From positions 124,001-188,000 of the forward strand of contig JAPFBL010000225.1 in assembly GCA_026182355.1 (NCBI GenBank): a stretch of 64,000 nt of DNA, in the 5' to 3' direction. Positions 1-11,149 of the stretch are shown piece by piece. The number at the start of each line of letters is the position of its first letter. Position 1 is the first letter of the stretch. The DNA comes from Hermatobates lingyangjiaoensis. Lineage: Eukaryota > Arthropoda > Insecta > Hemiptera > Hermatobatidae. The notes under the pieces were generated by a model. The model saw only the letters and a list, made by a program, of their open reading frames with translations. It made no database searches and was not told the DNA's origin. A program made the translations under genes and the position numbers.

Positions 1-1030
1 GAATCTTGTGTGTTTACTATAAAATGATATAGTCAGAGGTAGATAACAAATTAGAAGGTAAGTGGGCATAATATACTTGCACCATAAAACTTTTTCCCTT
101 AATTAACATATGGTGTAAAAGAATACTGCATAATTAAATTTTGATGTTTACTTGTAAGACTATTTTCTGTTTCTTTTATTTTGTTTGTTCTGCCATATAT
201 CTGTAGCCCTTAAATGTGGAAAACATTCACGGTATTCTGTTTTATCTGGTTTCGTTAATCATTTGAATATATTATTATTCAGTTCAATGCAGTTGTGAAA
301 GGAATTCTTTTCCGAATGTACATAACTGTCAGTGAACTGAAAACAGTTTAATTAACGTAGGTGTTTACTCACCCTCAACATTATAGATCTCTTCAAATAA
401 AGGGGTTTCATTTTCTTGACTAGATAATCCAACATTTTGACTTTTCTATAATAAAAGAAATTATAATTTATAATTAGTATTGGTTATTAATATTAATAAA
501 TATTATTAATTTATAATTATAATAAATTATCGTGGCAATGGAAATATTCGATTTTGAGATTTAGACCTGTTGATGTTCCCAGAGACCATTTTTTATGTTT
601 GTTGAATACGTCTGTGTGAGTGGGTGATACCCAAACGTTTGTGGATACGCTACAGATCTCACCACGTGTGAAACAAATTCATATTTTACCCAAACGTGGG
701 TAAATGAGTTAATATTAACATTGTAAGAAGAATACAATTCTTAAAATTATCAAGGAAACTCCAAAGAACCATATCATTCTGCAGGGTGAAGAATGGATCT
801 TTAGAGAAAATTTTGCAAATTATCTACATGCGTGTTAGTTTAGTTTAACAATCTAAGTACCATACGTATAGTTATTGTTATGTTTAAGAAATCCTTTGTT
901 TTTGGGTAATATTGAAGCATGGCAAAGGAATTTGTCATTATTTATAATACGGCTATTATTATTATTATTATTATTAAACAATATTGCTATTATTTTTATA
1001 GCATTTCTGCGGTAATTGGTGGAACATCAA
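1..1030. other. Non-coding AT-rich sequence
   Basis: No coding exon, RNA gene or complete element is visible. An (ATT)n run lies at about 954-975. The stretch from about 880 resembles 54440-54560, so the non-LTR relic that follows may begin here. Confidence 0.5.
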
Positions 1031-1039
1031 ATTTTGGAT

Positions 1040-2300
1040 TAGGTGTTGTCTTTGCTGGAATATTTCATGACCTTCAGTATTGGGAAGGGTAATATTACAT
1101 TAAGAATAACAAAAATTCTATCTGTTGAAACATGAAAAGTTTTTGGCAAATTAACATTTTTCATCAGAGGGAACATCATACTTTGCAGAAGACAAATTAA
1201 CAGAATGAGATCTACAATTTTTGAGTCTTAAAGGAATCATTGTTGACTCTTTCATGGGTATAGGAGGAACTCTTGGTAGTACATCTTCGAATCCGTTGAA
1301 TCAGCATAATGTGTAGATGTATTAATCAGTTGCTATAAAACTGGATTACAGTAACTTAACGCAGGAATTTGTAAGTATAAGGTCTATCACAACCGAAGTC
1401 GTGACCAATAAAAGGTTGTCAGGGAAGTGTGCTAACTGCTTTATTGTGCTGATTAGTGTGGACCTATCTGCAAGGATATGCAGATGACCTTGTTGTTATA
1501 AGAGTGTGATGGTACTGCTTTGAGATTATGTAGTATGCTCTTTAAATCGTTGCAAGAAGTACGGAGGAGAAGGATCCTGAAATATATTCAGCTAAAACAG
1601 ACCTAATTCTTTCCCGAATAGAAAAGAAGCAGGTGTTAAAGGCATCTTCATTAGAAATACTGAATTAGAACTGTGAGAAGTGTGCACTGTATGTAGCAGG
1701 CAGTTGGCTAAAACCACAAATGAGGTTCTTTGCTAGACGAGGAGTGAGGTGGCATAACCCCAAACTGATAAGACCCATGTTATCATAAAGTAAATGAAAA
1801 ATGTATTCAAATAGCCTTAAAAACAAAGAAAACCATGACTAGGAATTAGAACCTGCCCTACCTCCGGTATCATGGAAATGTTATACATACCCTCCTTAAG
1901 TATTTCAATCAAGGAAGAGTACAGTTGCTGTCTTTTGACGCTGTCGAAATGAAAATTACTCTATAAGTGATAAAATGTAAAATATAATAAAACGAAGCAT
2001 TGATATTGAAACATTTGACCTCTTTGTCGCTAGGTACAATGCTCCTCATAGAATATTTGTCAGGGGGTCTGGATGAGATCACGAATGATCGTATGGTTTG
2101 TAAGCTTCCTGATATCAAGAAAAAGCATGTTAACTGCTATACTGACGAGTCAAAAATTAGTAGTAATAAAATCAGTAGTAACAAGCTAACTTTCAAGTGG
2201 GTGGCTGGAAAACAAGGGAATGCAGTGTATCTGTTGGTAAGGTTTGGAGCGTTACAAACTTGTTGCCCTCCCCGCTAACTCATTAATGCAGTTGATGAAC
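1040..2300 (+). pseudogene. Decayed non-LTR retrotransposon: reverse transcriptase and RNase H relic
   Basis: Translation in broken frames recovers the reverse transcriptase landmarks in the right order. A degenerate FMGIGGTLGSTSSNPLNQ at about 1250 corresponds to the F-D-x-x-x-A-F region. QGSVLTALLC starts at 1420. GYADDLVVI, with the catalytic YADD, starts at 1474, in the same frame and only one stop later. KTDLILSRIEKKQVLKASS starts at 1594. About 550 bp beyond, CYTDESKIS near 2137 matches the start of an RNase H domain (family form YTDGSK). Several stops and frame changes make it dead. The motif order and spacing fit the I/Jockey/R1 group. Related fragments lie at 26550 and 54780. Confidence 0.72.
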
Positions 2301-5300
2301 GAATGGTATAGGAAGTAGATAAAAGTTGGCTAAAACAAACGGGTTTAAACGAGTCTAAAAAGTCATTCTAACTGAACTTATATTCGTAAATAAAATAACA
2401 AATCTTCAGAGGAGGGATATAAGAAACCTTATGGGCGAATTTGATGAAGAACATTCAAAAAAAGAAGTTGTATTTTGTTTGTTTTCCAGTAGATTTATTT
2501 AACAGTTATTTAGGAGTCCTTCAGGGATCGCAGGTTAAGTCTTCATGGTCCAAAGAGGTAACCACCTGTCATATGTTTGTTTATATTCAGCAGTAACGAA
2601 CAAAAGATACTCAAAACGTATGATTTACTTAAATTACCTTATCTTATTTGGCTTTATCAAATTCTTTTATTAAATCATTTAAAATTTATATTAAATTTAA
2701 AAATCTATTACATTTCTTAATAGTGTCGAGTTTTACTTAATCACTAATAGCGGCAGACTTGGAATTCAATGTGTTTTCGGTGAGTCTTTCAAAGTTTTTA
2801 ATTTCTATTACAATGTACTCAAAATGAATGGGTTTATAGGTCTTTGACTTTCTTGTCAGTTATTTAAATCACGTAGCAAATGGATGGTATCTTAGAATTT
2901 TGTTATTATTCCTATATAGTATGGAATATTCCTCTATAAGATTCCGTTATTCTTATGATGAATTGAATTTTAAAGTTATATAATGAAAGTAAATCATGAA
3001 TATAACTTGTACAAAATACGATAATTTACCTGCTAATTAAGGAGAATTAGAAATATCTACTACTACTTCATTTTATTAAGAATATATTCCACTTGTCCTT
3101 TCTGTGTATTATTAAAAACCATTTGGATGGTATACACGCGTGATAGGAAAACTAAGGGTTCCTTCCCAACACCAATGTCTGTAGTAGAATAGCATTAAGG
3201 TCTGTCTGTCAAACGGAGCGAAGTGTAGCGCGCATAAAATATTTTTTTACATCTTTACAAACATCCAAATATCATTATAAATATCTGGAATTGGATTCAG
3301 GGGGACTTCAAACCGTGTGAATCGTTAAAATAAAAAAAAAATCCTTTTGTTTATCATAACTGTATCTGCAATCAGGAAAGCATTGTCTGCGTTAAAATAA
3401 TTTGACTGTTGCTAGTTGATAAATGCAATCACCTTGATATTTTGAGGTTTATCTAAGAAGATAACCAGATCACTTGGTCAGCTGAATAGTGTACACAAGT
3501 TCTTTAGAACACTGGCGTCTTTGTTACCAATAGAAACAGATGACGAGTTGTTTTGTCATCTGTTTGAATCACAACAATTATTCTTTTTTGCCATTAATAA
3601 TATTTCAATTTGGTTTGTTATTGAATTGGTTTGCCGCCATTTAAATCATCTAATGGTATGTTCTTATAAGTTCTCGAATTTTCAACCATAATACGTTTTT
3701 TTCAAATAAACTTATAATAATAATAGGATTTGGGTAATAATTAAGAGGGAAATTATTGATTTATATATTCAGCAAACAAGATTCTCAAACTGGGCTGCTA
3801 GAATTGGTACTATAGTACCAAGGTACTATTTGCCTTCAAACTAAACGTTTGGTACTTTTGGTTCTACTTTTATGTAAAGTGTCATTATTTGGTACTATTT
3901 CTTAAAATTGATCTAAATTTATAAAAAATAACGAAAATAAATACTACAAAATAATCAAAATAGTAATTCGGGTATCATATTATAATATGATACCCCGTCA
4001 TCATACCCGAAGGCAGTGATGAGCATTATCGGCGATGATTATCGATCATTAATTTTGAGTGATGAAACTAACAATGCAGTACTCTTTTCAAAATCATTCA
4101 TCAAGGGAACAAGTTGCATGGAATGGAAACCCAACAAAGAACTAATTAATATGGCGCAGACAGTCAACTTATACGAAGATACTAAGGACAACGAAGTTAC
4201 TTTTTAAAAAAATAGTAAGTTTAGAATTAATTTAAATTAAATAAAGCAAATTAAATTTTAACAGTTTGGCGGCATTTAAAAAAATTTAACTGTTTTTGCC
4301 TTTTAATTGCTATAGTAATACATATTAGATTACCACTGGCATAATATGTAGTATTCATTAATGTGGAAGAATTAGTTGTGTGTACCATATATGGTGCACA
4401 ATGCAGTTAAAGTATTAATAATTATATTTCATGAATTAGCTATTGCTATTGGTGATTGTAGGGAAGGTTTTTTTAGGCTACTGTACATGAATAGAATTGG
4501 ACTTAGGACAAGTTTTGTAACATTGGTACTATTCTCTCTGATTTGGTACCTTTTCAGCATAACAGTTGGTATTATTGACAAAAACATTTTGGCAGCCCTG
4601 TTCTCAAAGCCCGATAAGATCTAGTTAGCTCATTTTTGTGAGGTATTTATATTTTGACAGAAAAATTCCCAAGACTAATTAGTAAACTATTTAAACCTTT
4701 GTGAAATTGTATTCTTGAAGAAATCATATCGAGGGTTTTATGGAGAACATTCATTTTACTTTACTGGGAGCCAAATGTAGTGGTCATGAAAAAAGTCCTT
4801 TTTAAAATTTTGATCGTGTTTGTGTCTTGAGCCTTAATTATTTCAAAATTAGCTGAAATAGTTATTGATAAAAATTTGCTTTTAATGTTTTATAAATTTT
4901 TACTGTTTCTTGTTAGTTACGGATTAGGTTTTATTTTATAATTGACACTTTTATTCTCTGAGTCATGAAATTTGAATAATTCCCTACTGATGATTTTATT
5001 AATTTAAAATATTGATTCATTATCACATATCAAATTATTGAAAATAATTTTCGTTGTACTACAGTCATTCATAAGCATCATATCTTTCAAGGATGGACCT
5101 AATTTTCAGACTTAGGCTTAGCGTAGTTGAAGCTAAACTAATAAACAAAAACACACATACTAGTGGAATCGATTCATAAGAGGCAGTTGCAGTTAGTTTA
5201 GCAGGTATTAAATGAATGTGTGCGCCTCATTGTTGTTAAAGTTAGGGGAAGGATTGGGTTGGTCATCGGGCAACTTTTCTAACTAACTTTAAGTGGGCAA

Positions 5301-5738
5301 CCCTCAACTTCGTGCAGTAAAGTAGTATCAGCATTAGTCAAGAAACTGAATTAATGTTTGCAATACATTTTAAGAGTCATATGTGAATGTAATTTGAAAT
5401 GATTACTTGGAAAATTAGACGGACATAATCAGTTACATTATTAATAACTTAAAATCTCCTGATTAAGATAATAATATTACCATACAACAATACTACAACT
5501 TAGAGTTATACTAATTGACAGATGTTAATTCACTCACTGAATGTTATGAAATAACTGGAACTTGCCAGTGTCCACATCGTGTCATTCCCCTAGTAGCATT
5601 AATAGCTTGGGAGAGATATGGGAAGGATACCCTTCAGCTTGGAAGGTTTCACGCAGACACTGTTACGGAGGATTTTCCCCCTCTTCTTCTTCTTGCTCCA
5701 TCTTTAAAAAGATGAACTCCGTTCGTTACCTATTACCG
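2301..5738. other. Non-coding sequence with short palindromes
   Basis: No supported gene. A perfect 26-bp palindrome lies at 3970-3995, followed by a second inverted copy of its arm at about 4000-4010. Repeated 'ggtact' runs around 3800-3900 suggest an unidentified element. Two small open frames (4016-4207 and 4376-4624) have no recognisable domain and unremarkable composition. Confidence 0.45.
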
Positions 5739-5802
5739 AAAACCTCTCAAAATTAAAATCAACTAACTACCTACTTGCTACACCTGTATATTTTCAAAAT
5801 AA
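5739..5802 (-). mobile_element. Helitron fragment, left part (interrupted)
   Basis: This 64-bp stretch matches the internal part of the Helitrons at 14080-14140 and 29040-29100, and the match resumes at 7125. The interruption is flanked by a 14-bp direct repeat (5789-5802 and 7125-7138), showing that a later element was inserted into an older Helitron copy. Confidence 0.65.
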
Positions 5803-5891
5803 GGTATTGTTTTCTTGACCACAAATTAATAACAAACACTTTTTCTTCTTCTCGGAATTTGGTCAGGGTTAATATACGGAATCACCTTTTT

Positions 5892-5929
5892 GCCAACGTT
5901 TCGTCTTTATTTTAAGACATTCTCAGGGC
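5892..5929 (-). ncRNA. Hammerhead-like ribozyme, mutated core
   Basis: Minus-strand counterpart of the ribozyme at 7034-7071. Helix II and the GAAACGTT segment are kept, but the core reads CTGAGAA, so the invariant G8 is changed to A. Predicted inactive. Confidence 0.6.
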
Positions 5930-6114
5930 TCTAAACTAACAAAAAACAATGGAGATTTGTCATTTCTACTTTACAATCATCATAACAAATCAAAAAACTT
6001 ACTTTGTTTTGTTGGTTCGGTAATAGAAGCTAGCCTTGAGTAAGTGAGTTTTTTGATTTGTTATGATGATTGTAAAGTAGAAATGACAAATCTCTATTGT
6101 TTTTTGTTAGTTTA

Positions 6115-7029
6115 CGAGGTGTGTAAATAAAGTAGTGAGACTGGCAACGTCGCTTTCGATCTGGCAACGCTGGAGACGCGTGGCCTTGAGTAGCGTCAGG
6201 TGCACGTGTGATGCGCCTCCAGTATGAATCTGAACTCGCCACAGTCATTTGTTTGTCCGTAGCGTTGGTTTTCGTGAAATGGTTTTTTCTTGAGCGTTTT
6301 AAAAATGAGTGACCTCAAAGTTGAGCAGCGGTGTGCAATCAAATTTTGCTTCAGACTTGGACATAATGCAACCGAAACTTTTGAAAAACTTCAGGAGGCC
6401 TATGGAGAACGTGTTTTATCAAGGGCACAGGTTTTTCGGTGGTTTAAGGAATTTTCAGAAGGAAGAGAGTCGATTGAAGATGAACCACGAAGCGGAAGGC
6501 CTTCAAGTGCAAACACCGATGAAAATGTCAACAGAGTACGGAACCTTGTGCGTTCAGATCGGCGCTTGACAGTCAGAATGATCGGGGGACAGTTGAATTT
6601 GAATCACACCTCCGTTCATCACATTTTGACCAATGAATTGGAGTGGGTGTTGCATCACGACAACGCGCCCTGTCACACTGCCATCTCAATAAACGAGTTT
6701 TTGGCCAGTAAAAACATTCCTGTTGCTCCTCAGCCTACTTATTCACCAGACTTGAGTCCTTGTGACTTTTTCCTCTTCCCGAGATTGAAAAATCACCTCA
6801 AGGGAACTCATTTCGGGACACTACAAAACATACAAACTGCTGTAACCGACCAGCTGAAGGCCATTCCAGAATCCGAGTTCCAGCAATGCTACAATGATTG
6901 GAAGGACCGTCTCCAGCGCTGTGTGGCTTCCGAAGGGAACTATTTTGAAGGTGACAATATCACATTGTAATTATATTTGAATAGAAAATTTAAAAAAAAT
7001 CAGTCTCACTACTTTATTTGCACACCTCG
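6115..7029 (+). mobile_element. mariner transposon, internally deleted (915 bp)
   Basis: Terminal inverted repeats of 29 bp (starting CGAGGTGTG) match with one mismatch. The insertion is flanked by TA (6113-6114 and 7030-7031), the Tc1/mariner target. A full mariner is about 1.3 kb; this copy lacks roughly 370 bp from the transposase. The intact ends suggest it could be moved by a full-length relative. Confidence 0.93.
6305..6970 (+). CDS. mariner transposase with in-frame internal deletion
   Basis: An open frame of 221 residues starts at ATG 6305 (MSDLKVEQRCAIKFCFRLG); the family's usual length is about 345-350. The N-terminal paired helix-turn-helix DNA-binding half is complete to about residue 115 (VHHILTNEL). 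It is then fused directly to the catalytic core at WVLHHDNAPCHTA. The second catalytic aspartate (HHDNAP) and the third (YSPDLSPCDFFLFP) are present. The region with the first aspartate (TGDE-type motif) is deleted, so it cannot cut DNA. The deletion kept the frame and no stop has accumulated, which is either youth or retention as a DNA-binding inhibitor of relatives. An in-frame start five codons upstream exists but is not an ATG. Confidence 0.9.
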   Translation: MSDLKVEQRCAIKFCFRLGHNATETFEKLQEAYGERVLSRAQVFRWFKEFSEGRESIEDEPRSGRPSSANTDENVNRVRNLVRSDRRLTVRMIGGQLNLNHTSVHHILTNELEWVLHHDNAPCHTAISINEFLASKNIPVAPQPTYSPDLSPCDFFLFPRLKNHLKGTHFGTLQNIQTAVTDQLKAIPESEFQQCYNDWKDRLQRCVASEGNYFEGDNITL

Positions 7030-7033
7030 TATA

Positions 7034-7071
7034 GCCCTGAGGATGTCTTAATATAAAGACGAAACGTTGGC
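7034..7071 (+). ncRNA. Minimal type I hammerhead ribozyme (family I)
   Basis: Stem I is GCC 7034-7036 paired with GGC 7069-7071. Core CTGAGGA is at 7037-7043 with one extra base, T7044. Helix II is GTCTT/AAGAC with a six-base loop. GAAA is at 7061-7064, and stem III is only the self-complementary ACGT (7064-7067). Predicted cleavage is after U7068. All invariant hammerhead bases are present. The tiny self-complementary stem III implies action as a dimer, as reported for PLE-linked hammerheads. Confidence 0.75.
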
Positions 7072-7124
7072 AAAAAGGTGATTCCGTATATTAACCCTGA
7101 CCAAATTCCGAGAAGAAGAAAAAG

Positions 7125-7410
7125 TATTTTCAAAATAAACATGTCTGTTTAGCTACCCTAACATAGTTTAAAATTTCATAACTTAGCGTCTATGTTGAAT
7201 TTTCAATCCATTCAAAGTTTAGATTTTAAGTTAGATATTCATAAATCCAGTGTCAAAGTTTCAGACATAGGTCTCATGGTAGTTGAGTTTACTTGTGACA
7301 AAATATTGCGGGTTAGAAATTTTTCTAAGGGTGGATTTTGTTTCTTTAATGTATGAACCTAAAGATAACTTGAAATTAGTCAGTTCTAAGCAATGTACAG
7401 ACAAGCCTTT
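7125..7410 (-). mobile_element. Helitron fragment, right part
   Basis: Continues the copy broken at 5802. It matches the 5' region of the minus-strand Helitrons at 14130-14570 and 29090-29570, including the shared phrases around 'cagtgtcaaagtttcag' and 'gtcagttctaagcaatgt'. It lacks the terminal 30 bp, so the copy is truncated at its 5' end. Confidence 0.65.
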
Positions 7411-7469
7411 CTTTTTTAGTGGATATTTATTTTCTTTCTATATTTACAGCGATACCTCCACAAAATGAT

Positions 7470-7705
7470 TATATCGGTAAACAGGTTTACATACACAGTT
7501 CATACCTAACATAAAAGATAGTGACTCTATCAACTCGTCACGCTTTGTGTTTCTTCGCCGCCGACGAAACGATCTGGCCAGATCCAGCAGTGGTTATGAA
7601 CTCTTTTATATTAGGTATGAACTGTGTATGTAAACCTGTTTACCGATATAATAATTTTGTTTCGTCGGCGGCGAAGAAACACAAAACGTGACGAGTTGAT
7701 AGAGT
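7470..7705. repeat. Interleaved inverted repeats, order A-B-A'-B'
   Basis: Arm A (7470-7519) has its reverse complement at 7601-7650. Arm B (7524-7570) has its reverse complement at 7659-7705. Because A' precedes B', the two inverted pairs cross, as in a pseudoknot, instead of nesting. Between them is a perfect 14-bp palindrome (7571-7584). Arm B ends in CGACGAAAC, resembling the tail of the hammerhead elements nearby, but I see no CTGANGA core. Confidence 0.75.
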
Positions 7706-7711
7706 AAAAGG

Positions 7712-8960
7712 GAGAGAACGATTCCAACAGGTAAAGATGGCGACAACAGCTGGTTCTTAAGAACAGCTGGTTCTTAACTGACTTGCGTCAGTGTTGCCGC
7801 TACACTTTTATTTATAGAGATTGTATGTAAAATCTTTTTATTTCATTTATTATATGTATTATTATTTCTTTTACTCGCTTTGTTTTACCTTTATCCTTTC
7901 TTTCCCTTACTATTCCTTTTCTCTCTACTCAGTTGGTAGCAGTACTGTTGATGAAGCAGATGTTAGTCTTTACCTGGGGCTACTAGGGACACTTGTACTT
8001 TGATTATGATGACAGTCATAATAGTCAGTTCTGTCTGTATTACGAGAACTGCTTTCTATATTTGGACTTAGGAGTTCGAAAACTCAGTTATGTGAATTTC
8101 TACTTGAATATCATTTTTTTTGTTGGATGTATCGAAATATAGAAGTTTGTTTTCGTTATTAATTCCTGTGGTTTTTTTTGTCACTTGAGTTGTTTCGTCT
8201 TCAACGAGTTCTGAACCTTTACCAGTCTCTTTTCGCAGGTCGGCTATTGCTGCGTTAATAGTGCTCCATGTCCGTGATTGGTAAGAGGACGGTCTTCTTG
8301 GACCAACAACATCCTTGTTTCGCTAAACTATCAACATTTTCATTACCCATCACGACTTCATATCTCTCAACGTATGACAGCTGTCTATGTTCTGTCATTG
8401 ATATTCGGACATTTAGAGTTGATTCCTCCTATGTATCTGTTATAAGAGTGCACGTAATATGTAAGAGTAATGATTAAAGCGCATGTAATGCATTCTAATG
8501 CACGGTCTGTATGGTTGAGTGCATAAGAATATCAACCAGTTCCTTATAAATTCTAGCTCCCTGGACTGTTGTCTCACTGTTCAACTTATCCCGTATTTGC
8601 GTTTGATCTTTGATTGTTTATTCAGTGGTCTAGTGTGAGTTTTAAGACATTCTCTTGAAAGACTGCAATTTTCCTTCAAAGATTTTTTAAAGAATTTCAC
8701 CAAAGCTTTGTCGGGTCTGACAGGACATGATCGCTATTAGTGTACTGATTTTATTGCCTCACATACAAACGTTGAGGCGTTGTTTTGCACTGCGTTCAGT
8801 TTTTTTTTCTTCTTTTCGCAAGCAGAGTTATATTCCAGCTTTTTACAATTGCATGAGTTATTATAAAGTAGAGCTGTCATGTGTTGCTGTGATTGGGTTT
8901 TATTAGTCTTTTTTACTTAGTACACTTTGCCTCTTCATCGATGTTTAACAGTGTTCTCGG
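7712..8960. other. Non-coding sequence, no gene seen
   Basis: A short direct repeat 'aacagctggttctt' occurs twice around 7745-7775. Otherwise nothing supportable. The part from about 8100 onward may be the downstream remains of the retrotransposon relic at 8980. Confidence 0.4.
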
Positions 8961-8986
8961 TATTATTAGACCATCATTATTTGCTA

Positions 8987-9270
8987 TCAAGTGGCTGCCA
9001 ATAATATTTTTTCGAATGTTGTCATAAATATTGGCTGTACCGATAGTTTAGACTTCATTATACAACTTTGTTTGTAAAGCAAAAAGTTGTGATTTTGTTT
9101 TCTCGTGGCTGTCAGATCATTTTCAAACTCGCAAATTCTAATTTTGTTTAAGGTTTCGTTTAAAAGTAAGTCCAGGATGTCGGAGTTACTGCTCGTTGAT
9201 GAGATAAGTACATCATCAGCATAGCATTTCATCACATGGTATACTTGCTGTTAGTTCAGTAAGGCTGCTG
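8987..9270 (-). pseudogene. Reverse transcriptase fragment with YADD motif
   Basis: An open minus-strand stretch reads HVMKCYADDVLISSTSS followed by a leucine-rich helix, then a K-x-N-H-N-F-L segment. This matches the catalytic palm and following thumb-side strand of a reverse transcriptase. It is short, starts without context and ends at a stop, so it is a retroelement relic. The family (non-LTR or PLE) is not decidable from this length. A 45-bp piece of it is duplicated at 9470-9515. Confidence 0.6.
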
Positions 9271-9831
9271 CTATTCTCTCAGTATATCCACGAATATGTT
9301 AATTCAAGTCGATTTTATGCCAACCGATTATTGTAATCACTAAATGTACTTGGTGAGAGTACTAATCGAAACAATATAAGATGACCTTAAAACAAACCGA
9401 TTATTACTTCTCTTTGAGTTCAAAGACAGAAGCTTAAACCCTTAACCATTACCAAAATCTATTTCTTTTTAAGGTTTTGTTTAAAAGTAGGTCCAGGGTG
9501 TCGGAGTTACTATGAAACAGTTTCTGACAGAAACTGTTCCTTCAGTCAACTAAAATTCATCATTCCATTTAATAATTAACTGAAGAAGTTTCCTTGACAA
9601 TTTTCTTTAACTCTGCAGATATTGGAGTAAACAATGGATTGTTTCTGTTGGCAATGCTGAGTGGAGATATTGTCAGCCTTGTGTCTGATGACCTTTCACA
9701 AGTAGTGGTCTTGATAACAAGGAAATCTGACGATTTTCTTCACTCTTCACATCTCCTCTTGATATAGTACTTTATCATAACTTGTGTTTATATTCTGTCT
9801 GATGAAACATGCCAAGCATATAATCTGATTT

Positions 9832-10057
9832 AGAAAACTTTACTTAGCCATATATGTCTGTCTGTCCACGACATATATCCATTACTATATATAGTAATCT
9901 AAGTTTAGAAAACTTTACTTAGCCATATATGTCTGTCTGTCCACGACATATATCCATTACTATATATAGTAATCTAAGTTTAGAAAACTTTACTTAGCCA
10001 TATATGTCTGTCTGTCCACGACATATATCCATTACTATATATAGTAATCATATAATA
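9832..10057. repeat. Tandem array, three copies of a 75-bp unit
   Basis: The phrase ttagccatatatgtctg recurs at 9844, 9919 and 9994 with almost no divergence. Each unit ends in a short palindrome (cattactatatatagtaat). The array runs into (TA)-rich DNA to about 10165, followed by AT-only sequence to about 10950 with no gene. Confidence 0.9.
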
Positions 10058-10951
10058 TATAATATATAAATATATATAATATATATATTATATAATATAT
10101 ATATATAATATATAATAATAGTAATATATAATATATAGTAACATATATATATAGTAACTATATGTTTTCTAAAAAAAAACAAACCATACTAAAGGTACAA
10201 ATGGTTTGTACCTTTAGGCAGCAGATTTTCTAATATGCATGTTCTTAACCCTAGCAGAGTGTTCTCGGTTGGTAAATTTCATCTCATTTCATACAAGCTT
10301 GTGAAATATCAATTGATAAATAAATCGTTTATTGAGGGCTTGTTAAAATTTACTTTAGGGGGGGTATTCGAACAGTGCAAACACTAGTTTCCTCCAGCAA
10401 TTTTCTCTCTTCCAAAATATTTGAAACCTTGACTCTGATAACTTTGATAATAATAATTTCTAAAATTCTAAAGTTAATTTATAATGATAGTAATACAATA
10501 ACTTTGACAGTAGTAATACGATAAATCTATTAATATTAATAATTAAAATATTAAAAATAAGTAATAATAACAATAATAATGATGTAAATAATAATAATAA
10601 TAGTGATAATATAATAACAACACTTTTAGGGATAATAATAAAAAAAAATATTAATGAAAATAGGAAATGAAATAACAATGTTGGATTAAAATACTAATAA
10701 ATTAATATTAATTGTTTGTTTGTTCTTCTTAATGCTAATAAATAGATGATGATAATAATATTAACAACTATAAAGTAATTAGATAATTTATGTAACAAAT
10801 GTTACATACTATTAATGACTATTATCCTATATATTATTAATAATAAGCTAGTAACTACGTGTGTCACGTTTGTCATAATATTAATCATTGGGCAAATTTA
10901 ATTGCTGTAATTAAATTACAGCTACAAATATAAATACAAATATATATTACA

Positions 10952-11140
10952 GTCAATGATCAAACCACAATAAGAAGTGGGAAAACAAGACTAAGATCTT
11001 TCAACCGTAACAAGCGATCTTCGTCAGAGTCAAAAACCCAACAGTTGGGTTTTTGGACCGCTTGTTACGGTTGAAAGATCTTAGTCTTGTTTTCCCATTT
11101 CTTATTGTTGTTTGATCATTGATTGTTATTTCACGTGTTC
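10952..11140. mobile_element. Palindromic hammerhead element, family A copy 1
   Basis: The left arm (from about 10956, gatcaaaccacaataag) and the right arm (to about 11125) are inverted copies. The minus-strand arm keeps a full hammerhead core (10989-11031). The right arm has lost the CTGANGA segment through a small deletion near 11058. Confidence 0.8.
10989..11031 (-). ncRNA. Hammerhead ribozyme, family A
   Basis: Minus strand: stem I GACT/AGTC, core CTGACGA plus one extra A, helix II GATCG/CGGTT around a seven-base loop, GAAA, stem III self-complementary AGATCT, cleavage after the following U. All invariant bases are present. Confidence 0.68.
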
Positions 11141-11149
11141 ATGTGTCTC

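Larger units (their letters stand above)
5803..7124. mobile_element. Palindromic hammerhead-ribozyme element (PLE-derived) with mariner nested inside
   Basis: The left arm (about 5843-6001) and the right arm (6048-6113 continued at 7032-7120) are inverted copies. Each contains a hammerhead-like core next to the sequence GAAACGTTGG. The whole is bounded by a perfect 14-bp target duplication (5789-5802 and 7125-7138), a length typical of endonuclease-primed retrotransposition and not of DNA transposons. A mariner sits in the right arm. Comparison with the uninterrupted left arm gives the empty target site, a single TA. Assignment to PLE-derived elements rests on the ribozyme core and on related copies in this window that carry PLE coding sequence. 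Confidence 0.75.

Noticed and set aside
4376..4624. 82-residue frame with hydrophobic segments
   Set aside because: AT-rich intron readily gives hydrophobic frames; no homology cue, no splice context, no codon bias.
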